DNA from: Bacteroidaceae bacterium
GTDB taxonomy: Bacteria > Bacteroidota > Bacteroidia > Bacteroidales > Bacteroidaceae
Assembly: GCA_017503065.1 (NCBI GenBank)
Contig: JAFVTT010000044.1
Location: 1-47,170 of the forward strand
Reading direction: 5' to 3'
Length of the DNA: 47,170 bases
Of the stretch, positions 15,790 through 24,563 are shown one piece after another. The number at the start of each line of letters is the position of its first letter. Position 1 is the stretch's first letter. Under the pieces are notes generated by a model that searched no databases, had not been told where the DNA came from, and saw only the letters and a program-made list of their open reading frames with translations. The translations under genes and the position numbers were made by a program.

Positions 15790-16575
15790 TTACTGGACTG
15801 TTACGTCTTCGTTGGATTCGCCCATATCTTCGTCTGTACCGAAGTCGATATCCAAATCTCCGCTATTGTCGTCGTATATTACGGTCAGTCTCATGATTTT
15901 GCCCTTAACAATAGAGACTTCCTTTACTAGATCTATACGGTCGCTCCAACCGCCGGCTGAACCTGTAAGTTTCAGACTGATGCTGTTGTTATCCTCTTCC
16001 ACATTGTAGCATGCCACCTTTCCGGAGGTTGTACCCTTAAAGACGAGAGCGCGGGAGTCCTGTGTCGTAGCGGCGTAAACAGGGAACTTGCTGGTGAATG
16101 ACTCATCGAAGATAACCATCAGGCCAGCATTCTGCAAGGTGCAGTTAACCTCGAGTGGAGTGGTTTCATTGTTCTTGATTTCAAAGGTAGTTTCACCGGT
16201 GAAGCGCATCTGGCCCCATCCGTCGTTAGCGGTCAGTGCCTCTTCCTGGGAACAACTTTCCACCATAATCTTATAACCTGTTCCTACAGGCAGGGTGCGG
16301 TCTGCTGCATTCAACTCGCTATATACCTTGCCCTGGAAGATGGAAATACCATTCTTGTCAGAAAGCTTTACTTTGAAGTCGTTTACGTTATACGAGCCAT
16401 CTGCCACCTGTTCACCAGCACGGCTTATAACGATGTCCTGAACATCCTCTCTGACAAGAGACAGGGCGTAGGTACCCTTGCCATTCTTTTCTGCAACAGA
16501 GAAATCTTCGTTCATGCACCCCGTCAGCAGCATGCAGCTGAGGAGAGCGAGAAGTGATAAATATATTTTCTTCAT
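15790..16575 (-). CDS. DUF4493-like lipoprotein
   Basis: 261 residues. Lipobox Cys20 (LLTGC), followed by MNEDFS, a post-Cys pattern shared with the proteins at 15020 (MNEEFP) and 26407 (VNEEFP). Arg52 lies in VISRAGEQ. VESCSQEEA and WGQMRFTGETTFEI mark the same DUF4493 subgroup as the proteins at 10292 and 18433. The C-terminus is acidic (GDLDIDFGTDEDMGESNED). Lies 17 bases downstream of the fimbrillin-like gene. Confidence 0.8.
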   Translation of the reverse strand: MKKIYLSLLALLSCMLLTGCMNEDFSVAEKNGKGTYALSLVREDVQDIVISRAGEQVADGSYNVNDFKVKLSDKNGISIFQGKVYSELNAADRTLPVGTGYKIMVESCSQEEALTANDGWGQMRFTGETTFEIKNNETTPLEVNCTLQNAGLMVIFDESFTSKFPVYAATTQDSRALVFKGTTSGKVACYNVEEDNNSISLKLTGSAGGWSDRIDLVKEVSIVKGKIMRLTVIYDDNSGDLDIDFGTDEDMGESNEDVTVQ

Positions 16576-16592
16576 GTTGTATTCTTGATTTA

Positions 16593-18413
16593 TTATTTGC
16601 TGTATGAAAGGGCAACTAGGTACAATTGAGTATAGGTTAGACCTGCACCGTAGCTGTTGTTGCAGATTATCTGAGTTGTGTTACTGGAATTGGTGAATGT
16701 CTGATTTCCTTCATAAAGTTCCTTGCCGCCAGAACCGCTGGCTCTGCCAGAAACAATAGATTGATTACCTGCTGATATTGTAAAGTCAGTAGCAACAGGT
16801 TCTGAGTAGCAACGGAACTTATATCCCAAACTCATTTTTGTGCCAGATGGGATATTGACCCCGTTATAAGTAAGCCTTTGTGAACCGCCAGACCATCTGC
16901 CGAATAAGGTGTGGTCGCCTTCGTCCGTAACATCACCGCTTCGGGACCATACATCGGTCTTGGGAGGTTCATGTCTGAAAGGAAGTCCCGTAATATGTAC
17001 ACCAATGGATGCGTGCTTGGCCACTCCGTCAAAAGTAAAAGATGTACTAAGTTCGGTTAAGCCAAGTTGAGCTATGGATATGTCACTGAAGGTTGTTGTG
17101 CCAGCAGTGTGTGCAGTCTCTGTACCATTAAAGCTATTGGTGCGTGTTGTAGTATACTTCTCGTTGGCAAGAATAGTTGGTGAGATTCCATTTACAGTTG
17201 AAGAAATACCATCTACTGTATTTGCATTCATGCCGTTTGCTTTCTCTATATTACCACTTTGATAATATGAATAGGTGCTATAGGCAGTCATGCTAAGTGA
17301 GAATTGTGGATCTTCAGTAATCTGGAAAGATGTGTTTTCGCTCATTATCTTGCCATTTGCTGTAGTGAAGGTGTATTCAACGGTGTATGTCCCCTTGGGA
17401 AGATATGGCCATGTGGCATCTGTATGATCACTAGTCAGTACCCCGGTACCTTCTGATAATGTACGAACGGTCTCGCCGTTTGAGTTCTTGACAACAGCAG
17501 TCCATGCTTTATCTGCTACGGGTGCGGTCAGACTCAGTTGTGTGCCAACCAATATTTGGTCTTCATAAACGTGTTTGGGAGTAATGACAGGTTTGTCTAC
17601 CATATCCATATTACCCAAATTACATATCACACCCCAATTTCCGCCAATCGAGGTATTGCTATGTTGAACATATGTCTTGCCTGTAACATCTTCAAGAGTA
17701 ATGGTGAACCCATTGATGGCAGAGGGAGCAAGGACAATATAGTAGCTTCCTTCAGCAAAAGATGTAGAACCTGAGGGAGGAAGCAAAGCGATGGTTTTGG
17801 CCCCTTGGTTACTGATGGTTATTTCTGGATTGTAATCTGAATAGTCAACAGTAAGTTCGCCAGCAATTGCAGTATTGGCTGTCAGCTCTATTTTTGCCAC
17901 ACGGTTTGAAATATACTCCGGGATGGTCAGTTTGAAAAGTTGGCATACATTGCGGAACTGTACCTGAGAAGGACTGCCGTCCACATTGCGCTCGCCCTTG
18001 GCTATGGAAAGATTCAGACCTGATGCAAAACCATCCTTAACGGCGGTCTGCTCCTCGGGCAGGTACAACAGAATCTTCTTGTTAACGTCGTTCTCTGCAG
18101 CCAGGTCATAGGGGTAGGCGGCAATGAAACTGCCGTACTTGGGAGTGATTTTGCCCTTGAAATGTGTGTTGTTGTCATTTAACTCTGCAACGAACTTGCG
18201 TTTGGAGGTAGCAAAATCGTAAACAGCAATGGCGTCACCTTCGTTCCACAGAACACTCTTTCCATTATCCGCCAGTGAGGTACGGGTCTCAATATGAGTG
18301 GCGGTTGTAATCTCGAGGGGCATTTCTCCTTCTTGTGAAACAAGTTCCTCGTTTTGACAAGAGGACAGAAGAATTAATCCCAATATATAGGTATAAATTT
18401 TGAAGTTTTTCAT
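16593..18413 (-). CDS. fimbrillin-like lipoprotein with shared C-terminal module, candidate tip adhesin
   Basis: 606 residues from the ATG at 18413, chosen because AAAAGG lies upstream and the signal peptide then begins at once (MKNFKIYTYILGLILLSSC, Cys19). Arg44 is in IETRTSL. Residues about 35-285 have the fimbrillin (Mfa-like) pattern: KSVLWNEGDAIAVYDF, GSFIAAYPYD and VQFRNVCQLFKLTI. Residues about 290-606 match the C-terminal part of the protein at 20107-21894, including an HITGLPFRHEPP/QITGIPFHFEPP segment, WSRSGDVTDEGD/WQKDGDVTDDGD, SAGNQSIVSGRA/YAGNQTLVSGKA and NSYGAG in both. A pilin-like head with a different, conserved C-terminal binding module suggests an end-of-fibre adhesin. Inference only. 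Confidence 0.75.
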   Translation of the reverse strand: MKNFKIYTYILGLILLSSCQNEELVSQEGEMPLEITTATHIETRTSLADNGKSVLWNEGDAIAVYDFATSKRKFVAELNDNNTHFKGKITPKYGSFIAAYPYDLAAENDVNKKILLYLPEEQTAVKDGFASGLNLSIAKGERNVDGSPSQVQFRNVCQLFKLTIPEYISNRVAKIELTANTAIAGELTVDYSDYNPEITISNQGAKTIALLPPSGSTSFAEGSYYIVLAPSAINGFTITLEDVTGKTYVQHSNTSIGGNWGVICNLGNMDMVDKPVITPKHVYEDQILVGTQLSLTAPVADKAWTAVVKNSNGETVRTLSEGTGVLTSDHTDATWPYLPKGTYTVEYTFTTANGKIMSENTSFQITEDPQFSLSMTAYSTYSYYQSGNIEKANGMNANTVDGISSTVNGISPTILANEKYTTTRTNSFNGTETAHTAGTTTFSDISIAQLGLTELSTSFTFDGVAKHASIGVHITGLPFRHEPPKTDVWSRSGDVTDEGDHTLFGRWSGGSQRLTYNGVNIPSGTKMSLGYKFRCYSEPVATDFTISAGNQSIVSGRASGSGGKELYEGNQTFTNSSNTTQIICNNSYGAGLTYTQLYLVALSYSK

Positions 18414-18432
18414 ATTCGTCCTTTTTGTAGAA

Positions 18433-19338
18433 TTAGTTATACTGGTCATAGTCTACTTCTGAATCGTCAACATTGAAATCGTCGTTATTACCGATTCCAT
18501 CTGTTGCGCCATCATCCTGGATAATATCCTGAGAGCCTACGGTGAGGTCAGAGTCTATGTAGAGATCCTCCTCCGAGAGATTAACTGTCAAATCGAAGAA
18601 ACCAGATTCGTATGCAAGGTTCAGACGAGACATCTTGGCTCGTGTCAAGGTGATTGTTCCCTCCTTGGTGATAGTCTTGCTGTCTGATACGGCTACAATG
18701 GTATATGTTATCTGGCGTGTACCTTCTTCACCTACATTAAAGTATGCTATCTGGCCATCTGTGGCAACACCATCTTCAACCTTGCCTGCGTTGTCATAGG
18801 TCCAGCGCAGATTTCGATCCGCCTCAGAAAGAGTAATGGTGCATGACTTCTTGAAGTAGTTTGCCAGAGAAGGGTTGATTACTACACACATTGCGGCATT
18901 ATCAACACTCATGCCAACTTTTGCAGTAGTTGTCTGACCCTTAAAGATTCCGAACTCTTCAGAACTGCCCACGAAGCGTTTCTGTCCCCATTGGTTGTTG
19001 TTGTGTTCAGCGTCTGCCTCAGTACAACTTTCGGCATATACCTGATATCCCTGTCCGACAGGAAAACGCATGTTCATTGTTCCCAAGGTCTGTGGACCTC
19101 GCACTACTTGGCCGCCTTGGCTGACTGTAATCAAGAAGTTCTTTGCCTCTTCTGGAGAGATGGTTGTCGTTGAAGAACGAGTTTCTGTCTTTCCTGTAAA
19201 CGACAATTCAACCTTTCCGAAGTCTACATCTTCTTCGTCCTGCATGAAATCGTCCTGTCCCAAGCATGAACACATGCTTGTGACAGTATATAAAATCATG
19301 AAACTTTTAATTAGCGCGCTATTTTTCATCTTCCACAT
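18433..19338 (-). CDS. DUF4493-like lipoprotein with long acidic tail
   Basis: 301 residues from the first ATG; the ATG at 19329 is equally possible. Cys25 (SMCSC) is the likely lipid site and Arg54 lies in TETRSST. AESCTEADAE and WGQKRFVGSSEEFGI show membership of the DUF4493 subgroup with the proteins at 10292 and 15790. The last 50 residues are strongly acidic (EEDLYIDSDL, DDFNVDDSEVDYDQ), which could bind calcium or act as a spacer. Sits 19 bases before the fimbrillin-like gene. Confidence 0.8.
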   Translation of the reverse strand: MWKMKNSALIKSFMILYTVTSMCSCLGQDDFMQDEEDVDFGKVELSFTGKTETRSSTTTISPEEAKNFLITVSQGGQVVRGPQTLGTMNMRFPVGQGYQVYAESCTEADAEHNNNQWGQKRFVGSSEEFGIFKGQTTTAKVGMSVDNAAMCVVINPSLANYFKKSCTITLSEADRNLRWTYDNAGKVEDGVATDGQIAYFNVGEEGTRQITYTIVAVSDSKTITKEGTITLTRAKMSRLNLAYESGFFDLTVNLSEEDLYIDSDLTVGSQDIIQDDGATDGIGNNDDFNVDDSEVDYDQYN

Positions 19339-19357
19339 TTATAATATTATTTCAAAT

Positions 19358-20089
19358 TCAGTTATCTTCTTCTGACAAAGGCAAATAGTCGTCCTCTGTT
19401 TCCATGTCATCTGTAATCTCGATGTCTAGTCCTCCAGAGTTTGCGTCAGTGCCATAGTAATAGGTAATATTGTATAGTTTGCCTGCTTCGACCTTCTTGT
19501 AAGTTATTGGTGACGTTGCATGACTGATGTTGTCAATATTTGTGGCAGAGAGTTTGTACGTAAAACCTCCTTCGTTAATTTTGAAATATGCTTTTTGGCT
19601 CTCCTGTATCTCAACAGCTCTTTCATCAGCTGTCAGACTAAGGGAATGAGACTTGAACAGGAGTTGGAACATATCAGGCAGTGTGAGTGTCACGGCATAA
19701 TTCGTCAAAGGAACCTGCATGTTTACATAGGCTATCTGGTCAAATTCAATATCGACCTGCGTTTCGCCATAGTAGCAAGCTTCTCCCAAACCGTTGTTGG
19801 CCTGTGCCCAGGTTTCCTGATTGTCCGTGTATGCATGTATGGTGAATACTCCCGGTTCAAGGATTATCTTGTTTGGAACACCTCCAGCAGGATATTGAAC
19901 ATACAAGTTGCCATTGTTATCGAACACCTTTATTGCCAAATCCTCGTCTATAATTTTATCCGAAGAAGTTCCGGCCCTGGTGGCTCCCAAACACAATGTT
20001 CCATGGCCTGTATCCGTAGATATGTCCTCGGCGGTACACGATACCATGCATACAAGTATTGATACTATATAAATAATGTAATGTTTCAT
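19358..20089 (-). CDS. DUF4493-like lipoprotein
   Basis: 243 residues. Lipobox Cys18 (LVCMVSC) and Arg38 in GATRAGTS, the shortest Cys-to-Arg distance in the set. Then come the DUF4493 strands LAIKVFDNNGNLYVQYP, PGVFTIHAYTDN, GEACYYGETQVDIEFDQ and VPLTNYAVTLTLPD. The C-terminus has the GGLDIEITDDMETEDDY strand and acidic tail shared with several paralogues. 18 and 19 bases separate it from its neighbours, so it is within the operon. Confidence 0.8.
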   Translation of the reverse strand: MKHYIIYIVSILVCMVSCTAEDISTDTGHGTLCLGATRAGTSSDKIIDEDLAIKVFDNNGNLYVQYPAGGVPNKIILEPGVFTIHAYTDNQETWAQANNGLGEACYYGETQVDIEFDQIAYVNMQVPLTNYAVTLTLPDMFQLLFKSHSLSLTADERAVEIQESQKAYFKINEGGFTYKLSATNIDNISHATSPITYKKVEAGKLYNITYYYGTDANSGGLDIEITDDMETEDDYLPLSEEDN

Positions 20090-20106
20090 AAGTTATACCA
20101 TGATCA

Positions 20107-21894
20107 TTATTTGCGATAGCGCAATGCTACCCGATACAGGTCTGTTCCTGTAACACCGGCTCCGTAGCTGTTATGGCAACGTATGGAGGTAACATCAGAT
20201 GACAATATAACGTTTGCCACGCCTTCGTACGTTTTATTCTGGTAACTTTCGGCTTTTCCAGAAACCAGTGTCTGGTTTCCTGCATATATACTGAAGGTAG
20301 TACTTACTGCGCCTGCATTGGGAATGAATTTATAATCCAAGTCAAGGTTTGTTCCAGAAGGTATGGCCACTTTAGTATATGTCAGTGACTGACTTCCTCC
20401 GTTCCACCTTCCCATTCTGGCATAATCGCCATCATCTGTTACGTCTCCATCCTTCTGCCATGTACTGGTGGTTGGAGGTTCGAAATGGAAGGGAATGCCT
20501 GTTATCTGGAAATTTTTGCTTGCAGAGGTTTCTATGCCGGCAAACTGAGCATCAGCGCTGAGGACATAAGGATTTATTCGAGCATCAAGTTTCTTGTCGC
20601 CCAGAAGGTGACTGTTGGATGTGATTTGCTGAGTATTACCATCAAAAGTGTAACTCATCCGAAATCCGTACCTCGGATTAGCGGTCAGAGCGGGTGAAAC
20701 ATTAATACTCACGCTTGGTCCGTATAATGTATATCCGTCAGAGGAGTTTGCCGTGGGAATGTCACCTTCGACATACTTATCATAAGATGTATAACCGTCA
20801 ATATGAACAGACAGTTCCGGTTGTCCAATGTTGAACTCCCTGCTACTGACTTTACTGATACCATCCTCGGTATGCAAAAAGAATGTTGCCTTATATTTGC
20901 CTGCCTCTAAGAACGGCCACTCGTCAGATTCATCATACGCAGAAACCAATTCTCCAGTGCCCCTAATCTGTCTGATGGTGTCCCCTTGTTCATTGGAGAC
21001 ACGTGCTTCCCATGTCATTCCGGGATATGTATTGCTAAATATAAGGTCTGTTCCCATCAACAGTCCTCTATCATTGTAGTTGTGGCTGGCCACAACCGCT
21101 GATACCGGGAGCCACGACAAAGGTATGGTTTCATCCAATCTGGCTTCCTCTAATTCCACTTTATCAATATTAACCACTATTGCGCTCACCGGATCGGGTA
21201 ATGAAATCGTCAGTGTGGCATGATCTGCAGCCTGGAATACAGAAGGCAGGTCCTTGTGTTTCAGTGTTGTGTATACCGTGCGGCCTCCATCCTGCTTCAA
21301 TGTTCCATAGAATAAAAGTTCTGGAGATGTACCGGCAGGGAAATAGATGCTTGTTGATGTCTCGTCCTTGCTAATAGACATTGAGTAATCGCCATTTTTT
21401 ACAACCAATCCATAATCCTCGTAGAAACGGTCGAAGCGATTCTTCTCCTCTGAGTCACGCCCGAATCTGACGGAAACAAGGGCATTGCCAACTTTACACG
21501 GAATCTTGACAGCTGTAGACCTATCCTTTTCTACGGTTGCCTGAGCGTTGCCTACATAATAGGGCGTATCTTTGCCGATCAAAACATCTTCTCCACAAGT
21601 TGCGATTATATTATAATTTCCGACAGAGACTTCTATACTTTCCTTAAAAATACCATCATAGGCAACATATTCACTGTTTTGACGCTGAATCTTCAGGTTG
21701 AATTTCTCTGCCAGGGGACTGCCCAGTTCTGCCGGTGTGGCACGAGTATTCAGGTCAGTATTAGGTTGTGTAATGGAAAAACGGAGTTCCCCATTAGGCA
21801 CATTTACTATATCTTCCTGTGCACAGGCACAGAAACAGAGTAAGATACCTAGCAATATTGATGTTGCTGTTATATGTTCTCTGAAGAATGTCAT
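20107..21894 (-). CDS. DUF4493-like lipoprotein with shared C-terminal module, candidate adhesin
   Basis: 595 residues. Cys24 in the FCAC lipobox and Arg51 in LNTRATP. Residues about 35-240 are DUF4493-like (KIQRQNSEYVAYDG, GNYNIIATCGEDV, DTPYYVGNAQATV, VKIPCKVGNALVSVRF). Residues about 280-595 match the C-terminal part of the fimbrillin-like protein at 16593-18413, including the GDVTDDGD, GRWNGGSQSLTY and NSYGAGVT segments. So one C-terminal module is joined to two different pilin-type heads in the same operon. The start is 1 base from the stop of the PCMD gene, implying coupled translation. Confidence 0.75.
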   Translation of the reverse strand: MTFFREHITATSILLGILLCFCACAQEDIVNVPNGELRFSITQPNTDLNTRATPAELGSPLAEKFNLKIQRQNSEYVAYDGIFKESIEVSVGNYNIIATCGEDVLIGKDTPYYVGNAQATVEKDRSTAVKIPCKVGNALVSVRFGRDSEEKNRFDRFYEDYGLVVKNGDYSMSISKDETSTSIYFPAGTSPELLFYGTLKQDGGRTVYTTLKHKDLPSVFQAADHATLTISLPDPVSAIVVNIDKVELEEARLDETIPLSWLPVSAVVASHNYNDRGLLMGTDLIFSNTYPGMTWEARVSNEQGDTIRQIRGTGELVSAYDESDEWPFLEAGKYKATFFLHTEDGISKVSSREFNIGQPELSVHIDGYTSYDKYVEGDIPTANSSDGYTLYGPSVSINVSPALTANPRYGFRMSYTFDGNTQQITSNSHLLGDKKLDARINPYVLSADAQFAGIETSASKNFQITGIPFHFEPPTTSTWQKDGDVTDDGDYARMGRWNGGSQSLTYTKVAIPSGTNLDLDYKFIPNAGAVSTTFSIYAGNQTLVSGKAESYQNKTYEGVANVILSSDVTSIRCHNSYGAGVTGTDLYRVALRYRK

Positions 21895-23622
21895 TTATTC
21901 GTAAATTAGTTTTAGATTGTCCAGTTGCAAGATGCTGCCTACTCCTCCAGTAAAGAAGTCGCCATACTTGCTGGAAGATGCTACAATCAGAATATGTGTC
22001 GGTTGTAATTCTGTATTCCTGTATTCAATGGTTATGTCCTGTGATGTCCACGCTTCTACCGTTTGTCCCTGTGTAAACTGCCCATAAGCTATTACCCTGG
22101 GGTCATTTACAGAGAACAGATGTTGTTCTATGCCGGGTTTCGTCCGAATAATCAGCGGATATTTTTCACCTTGGAAATCCTCAAACTGGTCTTCTTCGAC
22201 ATGCCACAATGCAACATATATGTTACAGGAATCAGGTCTTCCCTTCAAATGAGAGAGATTGCTGTTCTTGTCAACTCTATCTATAGGCATTGACTTGTAT
22301 TTGTAGTCAAAGGACAATTTTGTCGGGAAAGCGGTAAAAGGACGTCCGAACCCAAGAACACCGTTTGTTCCGTCTGTTTTCAAGTATGTTCCTGTAAAGA
22401 TGTTACCTGCCGCAAACTTGATGACAATATATTTTGATTCAAGATACGCAGACATTCCACTTCCGTTCTTACTATCTTCACTTGGTACAGAGTTGCTGTT
22501 TCCTACAGTTGTCGCACCTCGGTTTCCCGTGTCCCAATACGAAGTCCCGCCTTCTGCCCATGGACAATACAGTTTTGCATTTCCAGGATCGGTGCTCCAT
22601 TCATCGAAGCTTGAATTGGGCAACTGCTCTAATGGCAGGGTAGCGAACTCCTGCATCTCAGCAGAAGAGGTTCCGGCACTAACTTGATATTGATACCTGG
22701 TTGATGGTCTCAGACCCTCTATTGTCGCAGAGTAAGTTGTGGAACTTGACTTAATGTCATCTTGAGAAACAGTAATCCATGAGGTTTCTCCAACCTGTCT
22801 GTATTCTATCACAGGCATTGTGCCATTTGGTTTATCTCCTGATATAGTTACATTATAATTGCGGGCGAAGGCCTTGGCCGTAGTCTGAACCTGAGCATCT
22901 GTATGGTAAGCGGCAACTCTCCATATTTGGGTCTCTCCCCATCCTGTTTTTACCACAAATTGGCGAACCTCATTAAAGTCATAGGTTGAAACCTTGGTAG
23001 GATCAGGACTTACAATACCATGCTCTCCTCCAAGAGTGAATTTAGTTACCTTCAGGTTTTTAAGACTCTGGTTGCGACTGACATATATTATCGCATTCAA
23101 GGAATGGGGGTCTATGACAGCTTCGCCCACCTGATTCGACACCTCTATCTCACGGTTCACCACTTGGGAGACGTGTACTGTCCATTCGTAATCCTGGTAT
23201 GTGCGAACCTTGAACTTTACTGGATGACTGAAGTTCATACGGGTATCCTGCCCCTCCATTGGCTGGGAGAATCCATGCTTTGGAAAAAGGTTAAAATTAA
23301 TACAAGATGCAGAATCAGGAATTAATGCAGGAGCGTCTTCGTAATTCACATCAGGATTGTACGAAGAACCAGCCAAACCGATTTTGGTGACACGAAGGCA
23401 TGATACATCTACGGTATCATTGACATATAGGGTAATGGAACGTGTCTCCTTGTCAATGCTCGACGAAAAACTTACAGAACCGTCAGGTCCACACTGTCCT
23501 TCCACCTCAAATTCGGTAATCTGACCATGAACAATAGGGTATGGCAGGTTATTCTTGACATCGCATGAAAGCAATGCCAGACACACAGCAAACAAGTATG
23601 ATATGCCTCTTGGAATTCTCAT
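21895..23622 (-). CDS. PCMD-domain lipoprotein
   Basis: 575 residues. Lipobox Cys20 (LALLSC). Residues about 30-245 form two beta-sandwich repeats with DUF5018-like strands (TRSITLYVNDTVDVSCLRV; NAIIYVSRNQSLKNLKVT). Residues about 250-335 resemble fibronectin type III (IEYRQVGETSWITVS, LRPSTRYQYQVSAG). Residues about 336-575 are the PCMD (putative carbohydrate metabolism) domain: NSSFDEWS, TSYWDTGN, YLESKYIVIKFAAGNIFTGTY and ILIVASSSKYGDFFTGGVGS. The same FN3-PCMD pair is in the protein at 24564-26378. It lacks the early Arg motif of the pilin-like members, so it may be a binding component instead. The start overlaps the barrel gene by ATGA. Confidence 0.85.
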   Translation of the reverse strand: MRIPRGISYLFAVCLALLSCDVKNNLPYPIVHGQITEFEVEGQCGPDGSVSFSSSIDKETRSITLYVNDTVDVSCLRVTKIGLAGSSYNPDVNYEDAPALIPDSASCINFNLFPKHGFSQPMEGQDTRMNFSHPVKFKVRTYQDYEWTVHVSQVVNREIEVSNQVGEAVIDPHSLNAIIYVSRNQSLKNLKVTKFTLGGEHGIVSPDPTKVSTYDFNEVRQFVVKTGWGETQIWRVAAYHTDAQVQTTAKAFARNYNVTISGDKPNGTMPVIEYRQVGETSWITVSQDDIKSSSTTYSATIEGLRPSTRYQYQVSAGTSSAEMQEFATLPLEQLPNSSFDEWSTDPGNAKLYCPWAEGGTSYWDTGNRGATTVGNSNSVPSEDSKNGSGMSAYLESKYIVIKFAAGNIFTGTYLKTDGTNGVLGFGRPFTAFPTKLSFDYKYKSMPIDRVDKNSNLSHLKGRPDSCNIYVALWHVEEDQFEDFQGEKYPLIIRTKPGIEQHLFSVNDPRVIAYGQFTQGQTVEAWTSQDITIEYRNTELQPTHILIVASSSKYGDFFTGGVGSILQLDNLKLIYE

Positions 23623-24479
23623 AAGTAATATGTCATACCAAATTTAATACTGAACAGATTGATTCTGAAATTCGCTCCGGAATTTGTCAGTTTTCCTTCT
23701 TCTACGTTATTTGTATTCTGCCTTCCCCACTTAAACCTGTATCCTCCAACATTAAGCATAACTTCTGCTGCCACATGGTCTGTGAGAAATACAGCCATGC
23801 CGCCTGCGATGCCTATTTCCAGATTATGAACCTTCTCGTACACGCCAGTAAATGTTTCATCCCTACCGGTACTGTTCTTACCCTCGGAGAAGGTATAGTT
23901 CAACTGGAACTCACCGAACAAACCAAATATATTGCTTGTTCCGATGGGCAGGTATGAACGCATAAATACGGTATTCTCATAGTTGTGTTGCAGATAATAA
24001 AGGTCCTTCAACCCTATATTGAAATCATCACCCAAATTGAGATCAAATTCACCTAAGTTGATATAATAGCGCTTATAGGAGAACCTTGCACCCACAGCCA
24101 TGTTATTGGCGAAGAAGTAGCCGAAGTATGGACCGGCGGAGAAAGTATATCCTTCAAAGTTGATGTCTTTAAGAACAAGGTAATTCAGATTGTCATTGTT
24201 CCACTGGTTCCATGCGACTTGCCCACCAAGCATCCATTGTCCTTTGGGAATGAAAACAGTTTTTGCTGCATCGCGGCTAATCATTCCCCTCTGTTGTGCA
24301 TATGTCTGCTTTACGCCATCTGTTTTTCCTTCCTTATATATAATAACAGGTTTAGCAACAACCGTATCCGGCTGCTGCTTTGGCAACTCTATTCTATTGA
24401 CTACATTCTGCGCTTTTGCAGTATTTACAGCAAACAACAGGAGTAGTCCTGCCAATGCCTTACTGTATTTGTTTTTCAT
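23619..24479 (-). CDS. outer-membrane beta-barrel protein
   Basis: 286 residues with a Sec signal peptide (MKNKYSKALAGLLLLFAVNTAKAQ) and no lipobox. From residue about 85 on, alternating hydrophobic and polar strands run through the protein (QWMLGGQVAWNQ, YTFSAGPYFGYFFANN, VGARFSYKRYYI, FGLFGEFQLNYTF, LEIGIAGGMAVFL) to the end FSIKFGMTYYL, an aromatic C-terminal strand usual for barrels. About ten to twelve strands are likely. It is the only integral outer-membrane protein in the cluster, so it may be the anchor or export partner of the lipoproteins. No closer family was recognised. Confidence 0.75.
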   Translation of the reverse strand: MKNKYSKALAGLLLLFAVNTAKAQNVVNRIELPKQQPDTVVAKPVIIYKEGKTDGVKQTYAQQRGMISRDAAKTVFIPKGQWMLGGQVAWNQWNNDNLNYLVLKDINFEGYTFSAGPYFGYFFANNMAVGARFSYKRYYINLGEFDLNLGDDFNIGLKDLYYLQHNYENTVFMRSYLPIGTSNIFGLFGEFQLNYTFSEGKNSTGRDETFTGVYEKVHNLEIGIAGGMAVFLTDHVAAEVMLNVGGYRFKWGRQNTNNVEEGKLTNSGANFRINLFSIKFGMTYYL

Positions 24480-24520
24480 GTTGTGGCGTTTACCTTATTA
24501 ATATATATATAAGTGAATGA

Positions 24521-24546
24521 CATCTGTCTGGAGCCCCAGACAGATG
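24521..24546 (-). promoter_or_regulatory. intercistronic hairpin
   Basis: CATCTGTCTGG (24521-24531) and CCAGACAGATG (24536-24546) form a perfect 11-bp stem with a 4-base loop between the PCMD gene and the barrel gene. No T-run follows on the minus strand, so it is more likely an mRNA-stability or partial-termination element that changes the ratio of the first three genes to the rest. Confidence 0.6.
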
Positions 24547-24563
24547 CCTGTATTATATAAAAC

